Below, piece after piece: positions 1 to 8,719 of a stretch of DNA of 64,000 nucleotides. A program made the translations under genes and the position numbers. The stretch's first letter is position 1. Each line of letters begins with the position of its first letter. The notes beneath the pieces are model-generated. The model did no database searches. It was not told the origin of the DNA and saw only the letters and a program-made list of their open reading frames with translations. This DNA comes from an uncultured cyanobacterium (lineage in GTDB: Bacteria; Cyanobacteriota; Cyanobacteriia; Cyanobacteriales; Nostocaceae): contig CAINGU010000100.1 in NCBI GenBank assembly GCA_903848645.1, positions 62,001 through 126,000 on the forward strand. Reading direction: 5' to 3'.

Positions 1-103
1 GTTTTATTTCAGCCATCTGTTCGCTCAAGACTGTACCACTATCCAGGTTTATACTACCTTGGGGTTTGAACAAAATCACTTGGCGTTCTTGTGTAAGAGT
101 CAT
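1..103 (-). CDS. STAS-domain protein (anti-sigma factor antagonist-like), 5' part only
   Basis: The first 34 codons of a minus-strand gene run off the left edge of the window. They begin MTLTQERQVILFKPQG and continue with a SINLDSG stretch. This is the usual opening of cyanobacterial STAS proteins, in which a short beta strand is followed by a G-x-L/I-D segment. STAS proteins of this size normally bind anti-sigma factors or switch kinases and are regulated by serine phosphorylation. The ATG at 103-101 is the only plausible start. The phosphorylation site and the rest of the domain lie outside the window, so the family call rests on the N-terminus alone. Confidence 0.55.
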   Translation of the reverse strand, partial: MTLTQERQVILFKPQGSINLDSGTVLSEQMAEIK

Positions 104-494
104 AAATTTAACTTAGTATTTGAAAAACAAAAGAAAGAGAAAATTGACATCAATACTGTTTATACTTCAACAACAAAACTACTGTTTTCGTAAAGTTATG
201 GGAATTTATAGTAGTGGCGTTGAGAAAGGGGTTTCAGTATTTATGCCGTATAATTTGTGATATATTTCTCTAGTATAAGCATAGTTCGCTGGTAATTTCG
301 GTAGCAAACTTATCATTTATGAAATTTCTATAACTTATTTAGAGTTTTATAACTAAATGTGAAGGAGTTAGGAGTCAGGAAGAAGAGGAAGAAGAGGAAG
401 AAGAGGGAGTTATTGTAGCGGTTTGATTGACAGCCTAGCCAAAAGCAAGCAAAGATATGGTAAAGGTAAAAATTTGTAAACTCGGTGGTGCTGG
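104..494. other. Intergenic region between the divergent STAS and dedA genes
   Basis: This spacer separates two divergently transcribed genes and should hold both promoters. It is AT-rich and has no convincing ORF. A purine-rich tract of GAAGAGGAA units lies at about 379-408. No operator could be assigned with confidence. Confidence 0.5.
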
Positions 495-1124
495 ATGTCT
501 TTTGAGCTAATTTCACTAGAAAACATCCAAGAAATTGCTCATAATTATGGTTATTTAGCAATTTTTTTGGGAATCTTGCTAGAAAATTTGGGCATTCCTC
601 TTCCTGGTGAAACCGTGACTATTGTTGGTGGTTTCCTTGCTGGTAGCAATGAATTAAATTACTGGCTGGTGCTTGGTAACGCTGTGGGAGGTGCTGTAAT
701 TGGTGGCAATTGCGGCTATTGGATTGGTAGAGTGGGCGGTTGGCCTTTTCTGCTGCAAGCTGGGAAGATTTTCCGCATTTCAGAAGTAAGACTATTGAGT
801 ATCAAAGAGCAATTTACTGAAAACGCTGCTAAAGCTGTATTTTTTGGGCGCTTTTTTGCCTTATTGCGAATTTTTGCTTCACCACTTGCGGGTATAGCGG
901 AAATGCCCTTTGGCAAATTCCTGATTTATAACGTGGCTGGGGCGACTGCTTGGGGTAGTGTCATGGTGACTTTGGCTTTTTTTGCAGGAAGAATTATTTC
1001 CCTGGAACAATTGGTGGCTTGGGTAAGTAAATTTGCAATTTTGGCGTTACTTATCTTAGTGGCTGTGATTGCTGTGCCAATTTGGTTAGAGTCCCGCGAA
1101 GTTAAACAGCAAACGGAAGAGTAG
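495..1124 (+). CDS. DedA family (SNARE-associated/VTT) integral membrane protein
   Basis: This 209-residue protein has the DedA/VTT layout. It has an N-terminal hydrophobic segment (about residues 18-32), the signature ENLGIPLPGE near residue 30, a glycine-rich re-entrant stretch (GNAVGGAVIGGNCGYWIGR), a basic FFGRFFALLR motif around residue 118 and two C-terminal transmembrane helices. The F/G-R-F pattern and the conserved Glu and Arg are those linked to proton-coupled lipid transport in this family. DedA members take part in undecaprenyl-phosphate or phospholipid flipping and in membrane homeostasis. The start at 495 follows a GGTGG-like ribosome site. The exact substrate cannot be told from sequence. 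Confidence 0.85.
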   Translation: MSFELISLENIQEIAHNYGYLAIFLGILLENLGIPLPGETVTIVGGFLAGSNELNYWLVLGNAVGGAVIGGNCGYWIGRVGGWPFLLQAGKIFRISEVRLLSIKEQFTENAAKAVFFGRFFALLRIFASPLAGIAEMPFGKFLIYNVAGATAWGSVMVTLAFFAGRIISLEQLVAWVSKFAILALLILVAVIAVPIWLESREVKQQTEE

Positions 1125-1137
1125 GGGACTCAATTTT

Positions 1138-1215
1138 AGATTTCGGATTTTGGATTTTGAATTGTGTTTAATTAACTCCAATCTAAAATCTAAAATCTAA
1201 AATCTAAAATTTTCT
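1138..1215. repeat. Short tandem repeats (ATCTAAAATCTAAA type)
   Basis: The spacer between dedA and argG carries GGATTTTGGATTTTG units followed by tandem ATCTAAA heptamers. The two halves are roughly complementary, so the RNA could fold into a weak hairpin between the two convergent genes. Such heptamer repeats are common in Nostocales spacers and recur at 10497-10533, 16252-16280 and 53640-53672. Confidence 0.7.
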
Positions 1216-1229
1216 TTCCCTATAGCCTT

Positions 1230-2429
1230 TTACTTGTTCTGTTGCGCCCAAATGCGGGTAGGTAGACCCCAAACGTAAATGAAGCCTTCAGCGGCTTTGT
1301 GATCAAATTGGTCTTCTGCGCCGTAGGTGGCTAAGTCGGGGGTGTAGAGGGAATTATCACTCCAACGGCCAACTATGGTGGCGTTACCTTTAAAAAGTTT
1401 TAACCGCACTACACCGGAAACTCTCTCTTGTGTTTGCTGAATAAAAGCATCTAAAGCAGCTTTGAGGGGGCTGTACCAAAGTCCGTTATACACAATTTTG
1501 GTATAGGTTTCTTCTATGCCTCGTTTGTACTGACTAACATCCGCTGTTAAAGTTAGGCTTTCTAAGTCACGGTGGGCGTTAATTAGAACTATCATTGCTG
1601 GTGATTCGTAGATTTCCCGTGATTTGATGCCTACTAAGCGGTTTTCAATCATGTCAATCCGCCCAATTCCATGATTACCAATGATTTTATTGAGTTGTTC
1701 AATTAACTCAACAGGCTCTTTTGATGTACCGTTGATGGTGGTAGGAAGCCCTTTTTGGAAACCAATTTCTAGATATTCCGGCTCGTTGGGAGTATCAACT
1801 ATGGCTTTGGTCATTTCATAGATTTCTTCTGGTGGCTCATTTGCTGGATCTTCCAATGTCCCAGCTTCAATACTGCGACCAAGTAAGTTTTTATCTATAC
1901 TGAAGGGAGAAGATTTTTTGACGGGTGCAGGAATACCAAATTTCTCACCATAAGCGATGGTTTGCTCCCGACTCATACCCCATTCTCTCGCAGGGGCGAG
2001 GATTTTCAGGTTGGGATTGAGGGCTGTACAGGATACATCAAAGCGTACTTGGTCGTTACCTTTACCTGTGCAACCGTGAGCGATCGCATCTGCACCATAT
2101 TTTGCAGCGGCTTCTACTAAAATCTTAGCAATCAAAGGCCGAGCCAGGGCTGTTCCTAAAGGATAGCGATTTTCATAGAGGGCGTTAGCCTGAATTGCCG
2201 GAAATGCGTACTCTTTAACAAATATATCCTTAACATCAGCTACCAAGGATTCACTTGCACCTGATTTCAGGGCTTTTTCTCGAACTGGTTCTAATTCATC
2301 TCCCTGGCCTAAATCTGCGGCTAGGGTAATTATCTCTTCTACTCCCCATTCTTGCTTTAAGTAGGGAATGCAAACAGAAGTATCTACTCCACCAGAATAT
2401 GCTAGAACAACCTTTTTAGCGCGACCCAT
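1230..2429 (-). CDS. argG: Argininosuccinate synthase
   Basis: This 399-residue enzyme joins citrulline and aspartate with ATP to form argininosuccinate, the penultimate step of arginine synthesis. The N-terminal P-loop of the N-type ATP pyrophosphatases is present as AYSGGVDTS (residues 9-17). Citrulline and aspartate contacts appear in the stretch [13 protein letters not shown]. The length equals the family norm. The open frame extends four codons upstream to a GTG. The ATG at 2429 was chosen because family members start with MGRAKK and a GGAG ribosome site precedes it. It faces dedA convergently and is probably monocistronic. Confidence 0.97.
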   Translation of the reverse strand: MGRAKKVVLAYSGGVDTSVCIPYLKQEWGVEEIITLAADLGQGDELEPVREKALKSGASESLVADVKDIFVKEYAFPAIQANALYENRYPLGTALARPLIAKILVEAAAKYGADAIAHGCTGKGNDQVRFDVSCTALNPNLKILAPAREWGMSREQTIAYGEKFGIPAPVKKSSPFSIDKNLLGRSIEAGTLEDPANEPPEEIYEMTKAIVDTPNEPEYLEIGFQKGLPTTINGTSKEPVELIEQLNKIIGNHGIGRIDMIENRLVGIKSREIYESPAMIVLINAHRDLESLTLTADVSQYKRGIEETYTKIVYNGLWYSPLKAALDAFIQQTQERVSGVVRLKLFKGNATIVGRWSDNSLYTPDLATYGAEDQFDHKAAEGFIYVWGLPTRIWAQQNK

Positions 2430-2538
2430 GAATTTCTCCACTTAGGAAAACAAAGAATGAGTCATTATTATATCTGACTTGCCTAGCGTATATTTTCTTG
2501 TGCAACGGTAACTTTGCGATATTTGTCTTATTCTGAAT

Positions 2539-3504
2539 ATGGGTAATAGTTTTTTGGGTGAAACTGTGTTTTTTAGTATTGTCATTCCTACTTATAATCG
2601 CTTACCAATTTTGGAAAAGTGTCTCCGCGCTTTGGAGAATCAGGAGTTAAGCAATAAAACTTATATAGAAGGCTATGAAGTTGTATTGGTAGATGATGGT
2701 TCTACCGATGGTACTTTGAATTGGTTGGCAACGCATAAAGATGAGTTTCCTCATGTCCGCTGTTTTGAACAAAATCATGCAGGTCCAGCAGCAGCGCGAA
2801 ATTTAGGGGTGGAAAAAGCCCAAGGTGACACAATTATTTTTATTGATAGTGATTTAGTGGTTTTGTCTAATTTCCTGCAAGCTCATACAAATGCTTTATT
2901 ACAGGGAAAAGAGAAATTAGGAAGCGGCAGTTTTTTTACTTACGGTGCTGTAATTAATACTTGTAATTTTGCCAATCCCACGGCTGAACCTTATAAAATT
3001 ACAGATTTTTCGGCGGCTTTTTTTGCTACGGGTAACGTCGCTATTCCTAAACATTGGTTAGAAAAAGCAGGATTATTTGATACTGGTTTTCAACTTTATG
3101 GTTGGGAAGATTTAGAGTTAGGTGTGAGGTTGAAAAAATTAGGTTTGCAATTAATTAAATGTCCTGAAGCTGTTGGTTATCATTGGCATCCACCTTTTAG
3201 TTTACAGCAAATTCCTAAGTTAATTGATCAGGAAATTCAACGGGGAAGAATGGGAGTTTTGTTTTATCAAAAACATCCTACTTGGGAAGTGAAAATGATG
3301 ATTCAAATGACTTGGTTTCATCGTTTATTGTGGGGGATTCTTTCTGTAAATGGGTTTTTGAATGAAAGAACTATGTCTCCGTTTTTGCAATGGTTGATTA
3401 ATATTGGTAAGCCGCAGTTGGCTTTGGAAGTTGCACGGATTTTCTTGAATTGGTATAATGTAAAAGGTGTTTATGCTGCTTATGAGGAGATGCAGGGTAA
3501 ATGA
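2539..3504 (+). CDS. Family 2 glycosyltransferase (GT-A fold)
   Basis: This 321-residue protein opens with FSIVIPTYNR and has the nucleotide-sugar motif VDDGSTDGT near residue 52. It also has a metal-binding D-x-D-like IDSDL near residue 112, and a C-terminal W-E-D motif (LYGWEDLELG) typical of GT2 acceptor sites. It has no multispan membrane region, so it is probably a cytosolic or peripheral enzyme adding sugars to polysaccharide or lipid carriers. No sugar-specific neighbours help to assign a substrate. A GTG at codon 10, just before FFSIVIP, is a possible alternative start. Confidence 0.85.
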   Translation: MGNSFLGETVFFSIVIPTYNRLPILEKCLRALENQELSNKTYIEGYEVVLVDDGSTDGTLNWLATHKDEFPHVRCFEQNHAGPAAARNLGVEKAQGDTIIFIDSDLVVLSNFLQAHTNALLQGKEKLGSGSFFTYGAVINTCNFANPTAEPYKITDFSAAFFATGNVAIPKHWLEKAGLFDTGFQLYGWEDLELGVRLKKLGLQLIKCPEAVGYHWHPPFSLQQIPKLIDQEIQRGRMGVLFYQKHPTWEVKMMIQMTWFHRLLWGILSVNGFLNERTMSPFLQWLINIGKPQLALEVARIFLNWYNVKGVYAAYEEMQGK

Positions 3505-3511
3505 TTGTTTC

Positions 3512-3552
3512 GCGCAAAGGCGCAGAGGCGCAAAGAGAAGAAAGAGGAAAGG
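3512..3552 (+). repeat. Dispersed CGCAGAGGCGCAAAG repeat
   Basis: The spacer after the glycosyltransferase carries the short repeat CGCAAAGGCGCAGAGGCG, a sequence that recurs in cyanobacterial intergenic regions. A related copy at about 48707-48730 marks the broken 5' edge of the hicB remnant. Confidence 0.55.
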
Positions 3553-3559
3553 AGTATGA

Positions 3560-4906
3560 TTAATGATGATAAATTCTTAGATATTCTCTAAAAATGGCAG
3601 AGAGATTAAATAATTTTTCATCAGTTTCTAATTTTGTTAATAAAAATCTTCTCGTTAATGATTGTAACCCGTTTATTATATCTATTGATGACAATGATAA
3701 AGACTGTTTTATCTCATCTCTGGATATAGGTTGATTATTTTGACTGATTTTTAATAATATCTCTTTTTCAATATCTGATAATCTCATCCATATTGAATCA
3801 AACAGAGATTTAAAGTCTTCTGTTAAGATTAAACTATTTTCTTTGATAAATTCTGAAACTTCAGCTTGAAAGACTTCTTTAATTAAGATGCTGATATACT
3901 GTAAATATTTAGGATGACTTTCATATAAGTTAATTAATTCTAACCAAGTTTCCTCGTTTTTTAATCCTTGATTTTTTAATATCTCTGTAGCTGGATTATC
4001 TAAACCTGATAGTTCTAAGGAATGAATTGGGTAAAGTTCACTATCTAATGATATCATTTCTTGGCATTTTTCTTGACTGATGATAATTAAACAACCTTGA
4101 TGTTCAATTTCTGTGATCATTTGTAGAAAGGTTTTATAATCTTGGTGTTCAGGTTTATATTGTCCAGCAAATTGACGATTAATAAAGATATTTTCTAAGT
4201 CATCTAAAATAATTAAGCATTTTTTATTTCTCAATATATTAAATAATTGGTTTAATTTATCATCTATAGTTTCTTTAGCTTCTTGTTTGCAAACATTTAA
4301 TAAATCATCAATCAGTAAATTTAGAGATTTAGGAAATTTTAAACTTCTCCAGATAATAACTTCAAATTGTTGTAAATTTAAATCAACAAATCTTTTGACA
4401 AGGGTAGTTTTACCAATTCCAGATAATCCTAAAACTGAGATTAAATGAGTATTTTGATTTAATATCCAATTAGATAAACATTCTAATTCTGTTTTTCTTC
4501 CATAAAAACGAGTAATTTTAGGTGATAAAGTTAAATCATGGTAAAAACATTTAGCTTTTTCTGTATTATTATTTTCTTGATAATTTGATTTTTCATAATT
4601 AGAATAACAATTAATATTATTATTTCCAAAACTAACAATCTTAGAACAATTTGTACCTCTTTCCAGAGTCCAGCAAAAATTAGATTTATTAACATCTTCC
4701 CCTAAAACCTCAGATAAAATTTTAAATAAATTCCTACTTTCATCACCAATATAACCCTCATCATAATCATAAATATTGGCAATTTGCTTATAAGTTTTAC
4801 CCTGAAATAGTTCTTCAATAATCTTTTTTTGCAGATCATCTAAATGTTTATCAGTCTTAGTAAAGACTAAATTATCTACAAATTGTAAAATTTCTGTAAC
4901 AGTCAT
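3560..4906 (-). CDS. HTH + NB-ARC-type STAND ATPase, no repeat sensor domain
   Basis: This protein has 448 residues. Residues 1-80 form a helix-turn-helix module of the type found at the N-terminus of cyanobacterial vWA-MoxR-associated and NB-ARC proteins (LDDLQKKIIEELFQG, then YKQIANIYDYDEG). A STAND ATPase follows, with Walker A GLSGIGKT at residues 160-167, Walker B LIILDD at 231-236, and a winged-helix-like region near the C-terminus. The WD40 or TPR sensor usually found after NB-ARC is absent, so the protein is short for the class. Homologues start with MTVTEIL, so the ATG at 4906 is preferred over the upstream TTG/ATG. STAND proteins act as ligand-triggered switches in signalling or defence; the trigger here is unknown. 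It is divergent from the methyltransferase gene. Confidence 0.75.
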   Translation of the reverse strand: MTVTEILQFVDNLVFTKTDKHLDDLQKKIIEELFQGKTYKQIANIYDYDEGYIGDESRNLFKILSEVLGEDVNKSNFCWTLERGTNCSKIVSFGNNNINCYSNYEKSNYQENNNTEKAKCFYHDLTLSPKITRFYGRKTELECLSNWILNQNTHLISVLGLSGIGKTTLVKRFVDLNLQQFEVIIWRSLKFPKSLNLLIDDLLNVCKQEAKETIDDKLNQLFNILRNKKCLIILDDLENIFINRQFAGQYKPEHQDYKTFLQMITEIEHQGCLIIISQEKCQEMISLDSELYPIHSLELSGLDNPATEILKNQGLKNEETWLELINLYESHPKYLQYISILIKEVFQAEVSEFIKENSLILTEDFKSLFDSIWMRLSDIEKEILLKISQNNQPISRDEIKQSLSLSSIDIINGLQSLTRRFLLTKLETDEKLFNLSAIFREYLRIYHH

Positions 4907-5076
4907 AAAACTAAGATACATCAATGCTTGTAGCCATTATAACTCAATCTCTTTCCAGATTATCAGGGTTTTTCAGGTATTTCGTTAAAATTTCTTAATA
5001 AAACATCAGAGAATATCCCAGATTTTCTGGTATGACAAAAAAGTAATTATGTATAAAAATGATTAATCAGGGTTTA

Positions 5077-5224
5077 AAAGATGTTTGTAAAGCGATTATA
5101 AATCGCAGCTACACAGACAAAACCCACCTGCGTGGGTTAGAAAATCTTGATTTTTATTAGCCCACGTAGGTGGACTTAGTTTGTGTAGTAGCGAATTATA
5201 TTCGCCCATATTTAAAACATCCTC
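5077..5224. mobile_element. MITE-like element, copy 1 (terminal repeat family GAGGNTGTTT)
   Basis: The element has diverged terminal inverted repeats (AAGATGTTTGTAAAG at the left, matching the complement of AAACATCCTC at the right). The core is a long imperfect hairpin whose arms begin CTACACAGACAAAACCCACC and end GGTGGACTTAGTTTGTGTAG. The core matches copy 3 (35365-35608) and, in half, 32541-32645. It ends 16 bp before the methyltransferase start, so it probably supplies or disrupts that gene's promoter. No protein is encoded. Confidence 0.75.
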
Positions 5225-5240
5225 ATAATGTGAGAAAATA

Positions 5241-6905
5241 ATGGTTAATCAACTTTATTATGGTGATAATTTAGAGGTTTTAAGACGTTACATTAAAGAT
5301 GAGTCTGTTGACTTATGTTATATTGATCCTCCTTTTAATTCCAAGCGTAATTACAATCAAATTTATAATAATATTGGTGGAGAAGATAAAGCACAAGCTC
5401 AAGCATTTATTGATACTTGGGAATGGGATGATCACGCTATTCGGGGAATAGATGAAATACTTACCAATTATCATGGTTTATTTACTCAACAATGTATTGC
5501 TTTAATTTCAGGTTTAAGTAATGTTTTAGGAAAAGGAAGTTTACTTGCTTATTTAGTGAGTATGACTTTAAGGATAACAGAAATTCATCGCGTTTTGAAA
5601 CCTACGGGTAGTTTTTATTTACATTGTGATCCTACTTCTAGTCACTATTTGAAGTTAATATTAGACGCTGTTTTTTGTTCTCAAGGAGGGGACTTTTTAA
5701 ATGAAATAACATGGAAAAGAAATTTTACAAAAAAAGGATCACAGTATAAAATGCTTCGTTATGCAAATAATTGTGACATTATATTTTTTTATAGCAAATC
5801 AAGCAAGTATTTTTTCCAAACACCTAAAACTAAATTGTCAAATCAAGATGATATCGAAAAAATATATAATAAAATTGATGAGGAAGGTAGAAGATATAAG
5901 TCAGAACCGATTGAATTACCTGCAATGATGGCGCGAGAAAATTTACGTTACGAATATAAAGGTTATTTACCTACTTATGGTTGGATGATGAATCGAGAAA
6001 AACTTGAAGAATTAGATAAACAAGGAAAGTTATTTTTTACTAAAAATGGAAAGCCTAGAAGAAAGAATTTTATTAAAGATTATACAGGATCAGAAGTAGA
6101 TAATCTTTGGATAGATGTGATACCATTAGGTCAAAAACAATCAGAATCTTTAGGATATCCAACACAGAAACCAGAAGCATTATTAGAAAGAATCATAAAA
6201 GCCAGTTCTAATGAAAATGATGTAATATTAGATGCTTATTGTGGATGTGGTACAACTATTGCAGTTTCGCAAAAATTAGATAGACAATGGATAGGAATTG
6301 ATATTACTTATCAAAGCATTAGTTTAATTTTAAAAAGATTAGAAGATAGCTTTGGTAAAGAATTTGTAGATACTATCAAACTTCATGGTATTCCTAAAGA
6401 TATAGAAAGTGCAAGAGCATTAGCAAATAAAGCCGATGATCGCACTCGTAAAGAGTTTGAAAAATGGGCAATATTAACTTATACTAATAATCGAGCCATA
6501 ATTAACGCTAAAAAAGGTTCTGATAAAGGTGTAGATGGAACTGTTTTATTTTATGGTGATAAAGGTGAACCAGAAAAGGTAATTTTTCAAGTAAAATCTG
6601 GTAAAGTCAAATCAGGAGATATCCGAGATTTACTAGGAACAATGACGCTAGAAAATGCCAGTATTGCCATATTTATAACCTTAGAAAATCCTACAAAAGA
6701 TATGTTAAAAACTGCCAAATCTGCTGGATTTTATCAAAATAAACTCATGACTCATAGTTGTGATAAAATTCAGATTGTGGCGGTTCAAGATATTATTGAA
6801 AATAAACAGAAGTTCACGATGACTTTAGCTTTTGAAGTTCTTAAAAGTGCGGAAAAACACAAAGAAGTGAGAGTTAATCAGATAGAAATGGATTTAGATA
6901 TTTAA
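5241..6905 (+). CDS. Site-specific DNA methyltransferase fused to an Mrr-like nuclease domain
   Basis: This 554-residue protein has a beta-class amino-methyltransferase at its N-terminus: motif IV DPPF at residues 29-32 comes before the AdoMet-binding motif DAYCGCGTT at about 331-339. The region from about 400 to 520 looks like the Mrr/PD-(D/E)xK nuclease fold, with GSDKGVDG (Asp432) and the QxK strand FQVKSG (Gln450, Lys452). Both activities therefore appear to lie in one chain, as in single-protein restriction-modification enzymes. DPPF suggests N6-adenine or N4-cytosine methylation; the target site cannot be predicted. No separate endonuclease gene lies nearby. The start at 5241 has only a weak ribosome site and follows element copy 1 directly. 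Confidence 0.85.
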   Translation: MVNQLYYGDNLEVLRRYIKDESVDLCYIDPPFNSKRNYNQIYNNIGGEDKAQAQAFIDTWEWDDHAIRGIDEILTNYHGLFTQQCIALISGLSNVLGKGSLLAYLVSMTLRITEIHRVLKPTGSFYLHCDPTSSHYLKLILDAVFCSQGGDFLNEITWKRNFTKKGSQYKMLRYANNCDIIFFYSKSSKYFFQTPKTKLSNQDDIEKIYNKIDEEGRRYKSEPIELPAMMARENLRYEYKGYLPTYGWMMNREKLEELDKQGKLFFTKNGKPRRKNFIKDYTGSEVDNLWIDVIPLGQKQSESLGYPTQKPEALLERIIKASSNENDVILDAYCGCGTTIAVSQKLDRQWIGIDITYQSISLILKRLEDSFGKEFVDTIKLHGIPKDIESARALANKADDRTRKEFEKWAILTYTNNRAIINAKKGSDKGVDGTVLFYGDKGEPEKVIFQVKSGKVKSGDIRDLLGTMTLENASIAIFITLENPTKDMLKTAKSAGFYQNKLMTHSCDKIQIVAVQDIIENKQKFTMTLAFEVLKSAEKHKEVRVNQIEMDLDI

Positions 6906-6981
6906 TCACTTTTGAGTAGCGACTGTGTTGAGGAAACGAAACCCAACACTTATTATATTTCTTTTGTCTTTATCACCAGAA

Positions 6982-7335
6982 TTATTCCATAACCTGTTCT
7001 ATAATCCCTTGAATAACTGCAACAGTAATATCCTCTTGATCAGATTTGGAATATACTGTTAATAAAATAATACTCGTGGCAGTTTGTAGGTAATAAACAA
7101 GTCTATATCCACCACTTTTACCCTTTTGAATATTACTATTTTTAACTCTAACCTTATAAACTTGATATTCCTCTCCTAAACCTATAAGACGATCACCTAT
7201 AATTTCTCCCTGTTGCAACTGTAAAATAGTAGGTTCAATATCATCACGAATTTTTCGATATCGTTTTGATAATTTATACAGTTGTTTCTCAAACTCAGGA
7301 GAAAATCGAATTGAGATAGAATTTATATTATTCAT
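6982..7335 (-). CDS. RelE/ParE-superfamily toxin
   Basis: This 117-residue protein begins MNNINSISIRFSPEFEKQLYKL and ends with the beta-strand core GGYRLVYYL and ILLTVYSKSDQED, the layout of RelE-like mRNA interferases. Basic residues in GKSGGYR and the YSKSDQ segment fit the RNA-binding face. A longer frame begins inside the antitoxin gene. The ATG at 7335 was chosen because it gives the normal RelE length and an 8-bp overlap with the antitoxin gene, typical of translational coupling. Cleavage of ribosome-bound mRNA is expected from family knowledge. Confidence 0.8.
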   Translation of the reverse strand: MNNINSISIRFSPEFEKQLYKLSKRYRKIRDDIEPTILQLQQGEIIGDRLIGLGEEYQVYKVRVKNSNIQKGKSGGYRLVYYLQTATSIILLTVYSKSDQEDITVAVIQGIIEQVME

Positions 7336-7570
7336 TCTCAATTCTCTCCCATAATTCACAAATAGGTCTAGTTTTACCTGATTTAACTTCTTCAAAAGCT
7401 CTAATTAAACTCTCTTTTATTTCCTGAATTGGAGTATCATCAGCATCAATATCATCTGTTTCTGGTAGAAGAATAATTACCTTGACAGTATTAAAATTAT
7501 CAATCTCTAAAGGATAATCTAGGGTTAATTGTCCTTCTTGTATTTTTCCAGTAACTTCTAAGGCTTTCAT
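7328..7570 (-). CDS. Antitoxin partner of the RelE-like toxin
   Basis: This acidic 80-residue protein comes first in a two-gene operon and overlaps the toxin start. The N-terminal strand pattern (LEVTGKIQEGQLTLD) resembles the short DNA-binding beta module of cyanobacterial antitoxins such as the one at 28732-28953. The C-terminal helix IKESLIRAFEEVKSG looks like the toxin-wrapping tail of RelB-type antitoxins. It would neutralise the toxin and repress the operon. The family of the DNA-binding fold is uncertain. Confidence 0.7.
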   Translation of the reverse strand: MKALEVTGKIQEGQLTLDYPLEIDNFNTVKVIILLPETDDIDADDTPIQEIKESLIRAFEEVKSGKTRPICELWERIENE

Positions 7571-7702
7571 AGTTTCTAGCTGCTTTTTGTTTAACTAATT
7601 TTGATGCAGAAGATATTTCTATTACATTTTATCATATTTCCTAGAATTATTTTTATAATATCATGCTATAATCAAATAAAAATTATATTCAAGTCCATCA
7701 CT

Positions 7703-7924
7703 ATGTCTTCCATAGAAATCACACAAGCAATTAACCAAATATCAGAATTATTCCATTTAGCATTAAATGGAGAAGAAATTATTATTACTGAAAACCAGCA
7801 ACCATTGTTAAAACTAACTGCACTCAAATCTAAATCTCAACGTCCTCCTTTATTTGGTACAGATAAAGATATCATTTCTATTGCTGATAATTTTGATACT
7901 CCATTAGAAGATTTTGAAGATTAA
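7703..7924 (+). CDS. Phd/YefM-type antitoxin
   Basis: This 73-residue protein begins MSSIEITQAINQISELFHLA and continues GEEIIITENQQPLLKL, the standard Phd/YefM dimerisation and DNA-binding fold. The C-terminal acidic tail would wrap the toxin. The frame stays open 34 codons upstream, but that part is hydrophobic and unlike the family, so the ATG at 7703 was chosen. Its stop codon lies two bases before the start of the PIN toxin. It is divergent from the RelE-type pair, so the two modules share a control region of about 130 bp. Confidence 0.8.
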   Translation: MSSIEITQAINQISELFHLALNGEEIIITENQQPLLKLTALKSKSQRPPLFGTDKDIISIADNFDTPLEDFED

Positions 7925-7926
7925 CC

Positions 7927-8313
7927 ATGCAAGTTTTATTAGATACTCATACACTTTTGTGGTTTTTCTCAGGCAATGAAAGTATTAGCATAACTGCTAG
8001 AGAATTAATTGAAGATACCAATAATCTCAAATATATAAGTTTTGCCAGTGTTTGGGAAATGGCAATTAAGCAAAGTAAAGGTAGGCTGAATTTGTCTGTA
8101 GCTATAGATGATTATATTCAACAAAAAATCCAACTGGCTGATTTTAAAATCCTAGATATTCAACTGAGTCATTTACAAACAGTTTCTAACTTGCCTTTTC
8201 ATCATAATGACCCCTTTGATAGATTATTAATAGCACAAGCTATGGTCAAAAATATCCCTATTATTAGTCGAGATTCGATGTTTGATTCATACAAGATTAA
8301 TCTTATCTGGTGA
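7927..8313 (+). CDS. PIN-domain toxin (VapC family)
   Basis: This 128-residue PIN nuclease begins MQVLLDTHTLLWFFSG, where the Asp is the first metal ligand. It has the mid-domain acidic residue in SVWEMAIKQ and the third and fourth acidic positions in HHNDPFDRLLIAQA, and it ends with SRDSMFDSY. VapC toxins cut RNA, often tRNA or rRNA, when not held by the antitoxin. The T-H-T-L-L-W opening marks the subgroup usually paired with Phd-type antitoxins, which matches the upstream gene. Confidence 0.85.
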   Translation: MQVLLDTHTLLWFFSGNESISITARELIEDTNNLKYISFASVWEMAIKQSKGRLNLSVAIDDYIQQKIQLADFKILDIQLSHLQTVSNLPFHHNDPFDRLLIAQAMVKNIPIISRDSMFDSYKINLIW

Positions 8314-8719
8314 TCTCAATTATTGAGAAGAGATTTCTTGATCTTCTCCCCTAAAACATAGATATGCTCATTTTTGAGATTTTTTCAGTAATAATTAACT
8401 TTATTTAAAAAAAATTAATATAGATTACAAATAATCACTAACATCATATTTTATTAATTTTATCAGGCAAAATTAGCAGTATGCTTAATGATAGACAATC
8501 TAGTTGTAATTTCACGTAATTAGGCGTAAAGAAACTTAATATTCACTACTTTTTTGCTTGTTGGTATTAGTTTGACTGCTAATCAGTTAATTTATGCCTA
8601 AATACTTCACTTGGTTGTTTAGCACATCAGAAAAAACATTCTGATAGCTTGCGTGGCGCAGCCATAGCTCAATACTAGCAGCAATAAACCACAAAAACCT
8701 TCACGACAAAGACGGAAAA
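8314..8719. other. Intergenic region, no gene seen
   Basis: This AT-rich spacer lies between the PIN toxin and the stress-protein gene. The only recognisable item is a small GCGTGGCG-type palindromic repeat at about 8650-8668. It probably holds the promoter of the downstream gene, but no box was clear enough to call. Confidence 0.4.

Noticed and set aside
6931-6949. Second copy of the hyuA-hyuB element
   Set aside because: Only a short GAAACCCAACA-type piece is present, without paired ends; treated as a fragment.
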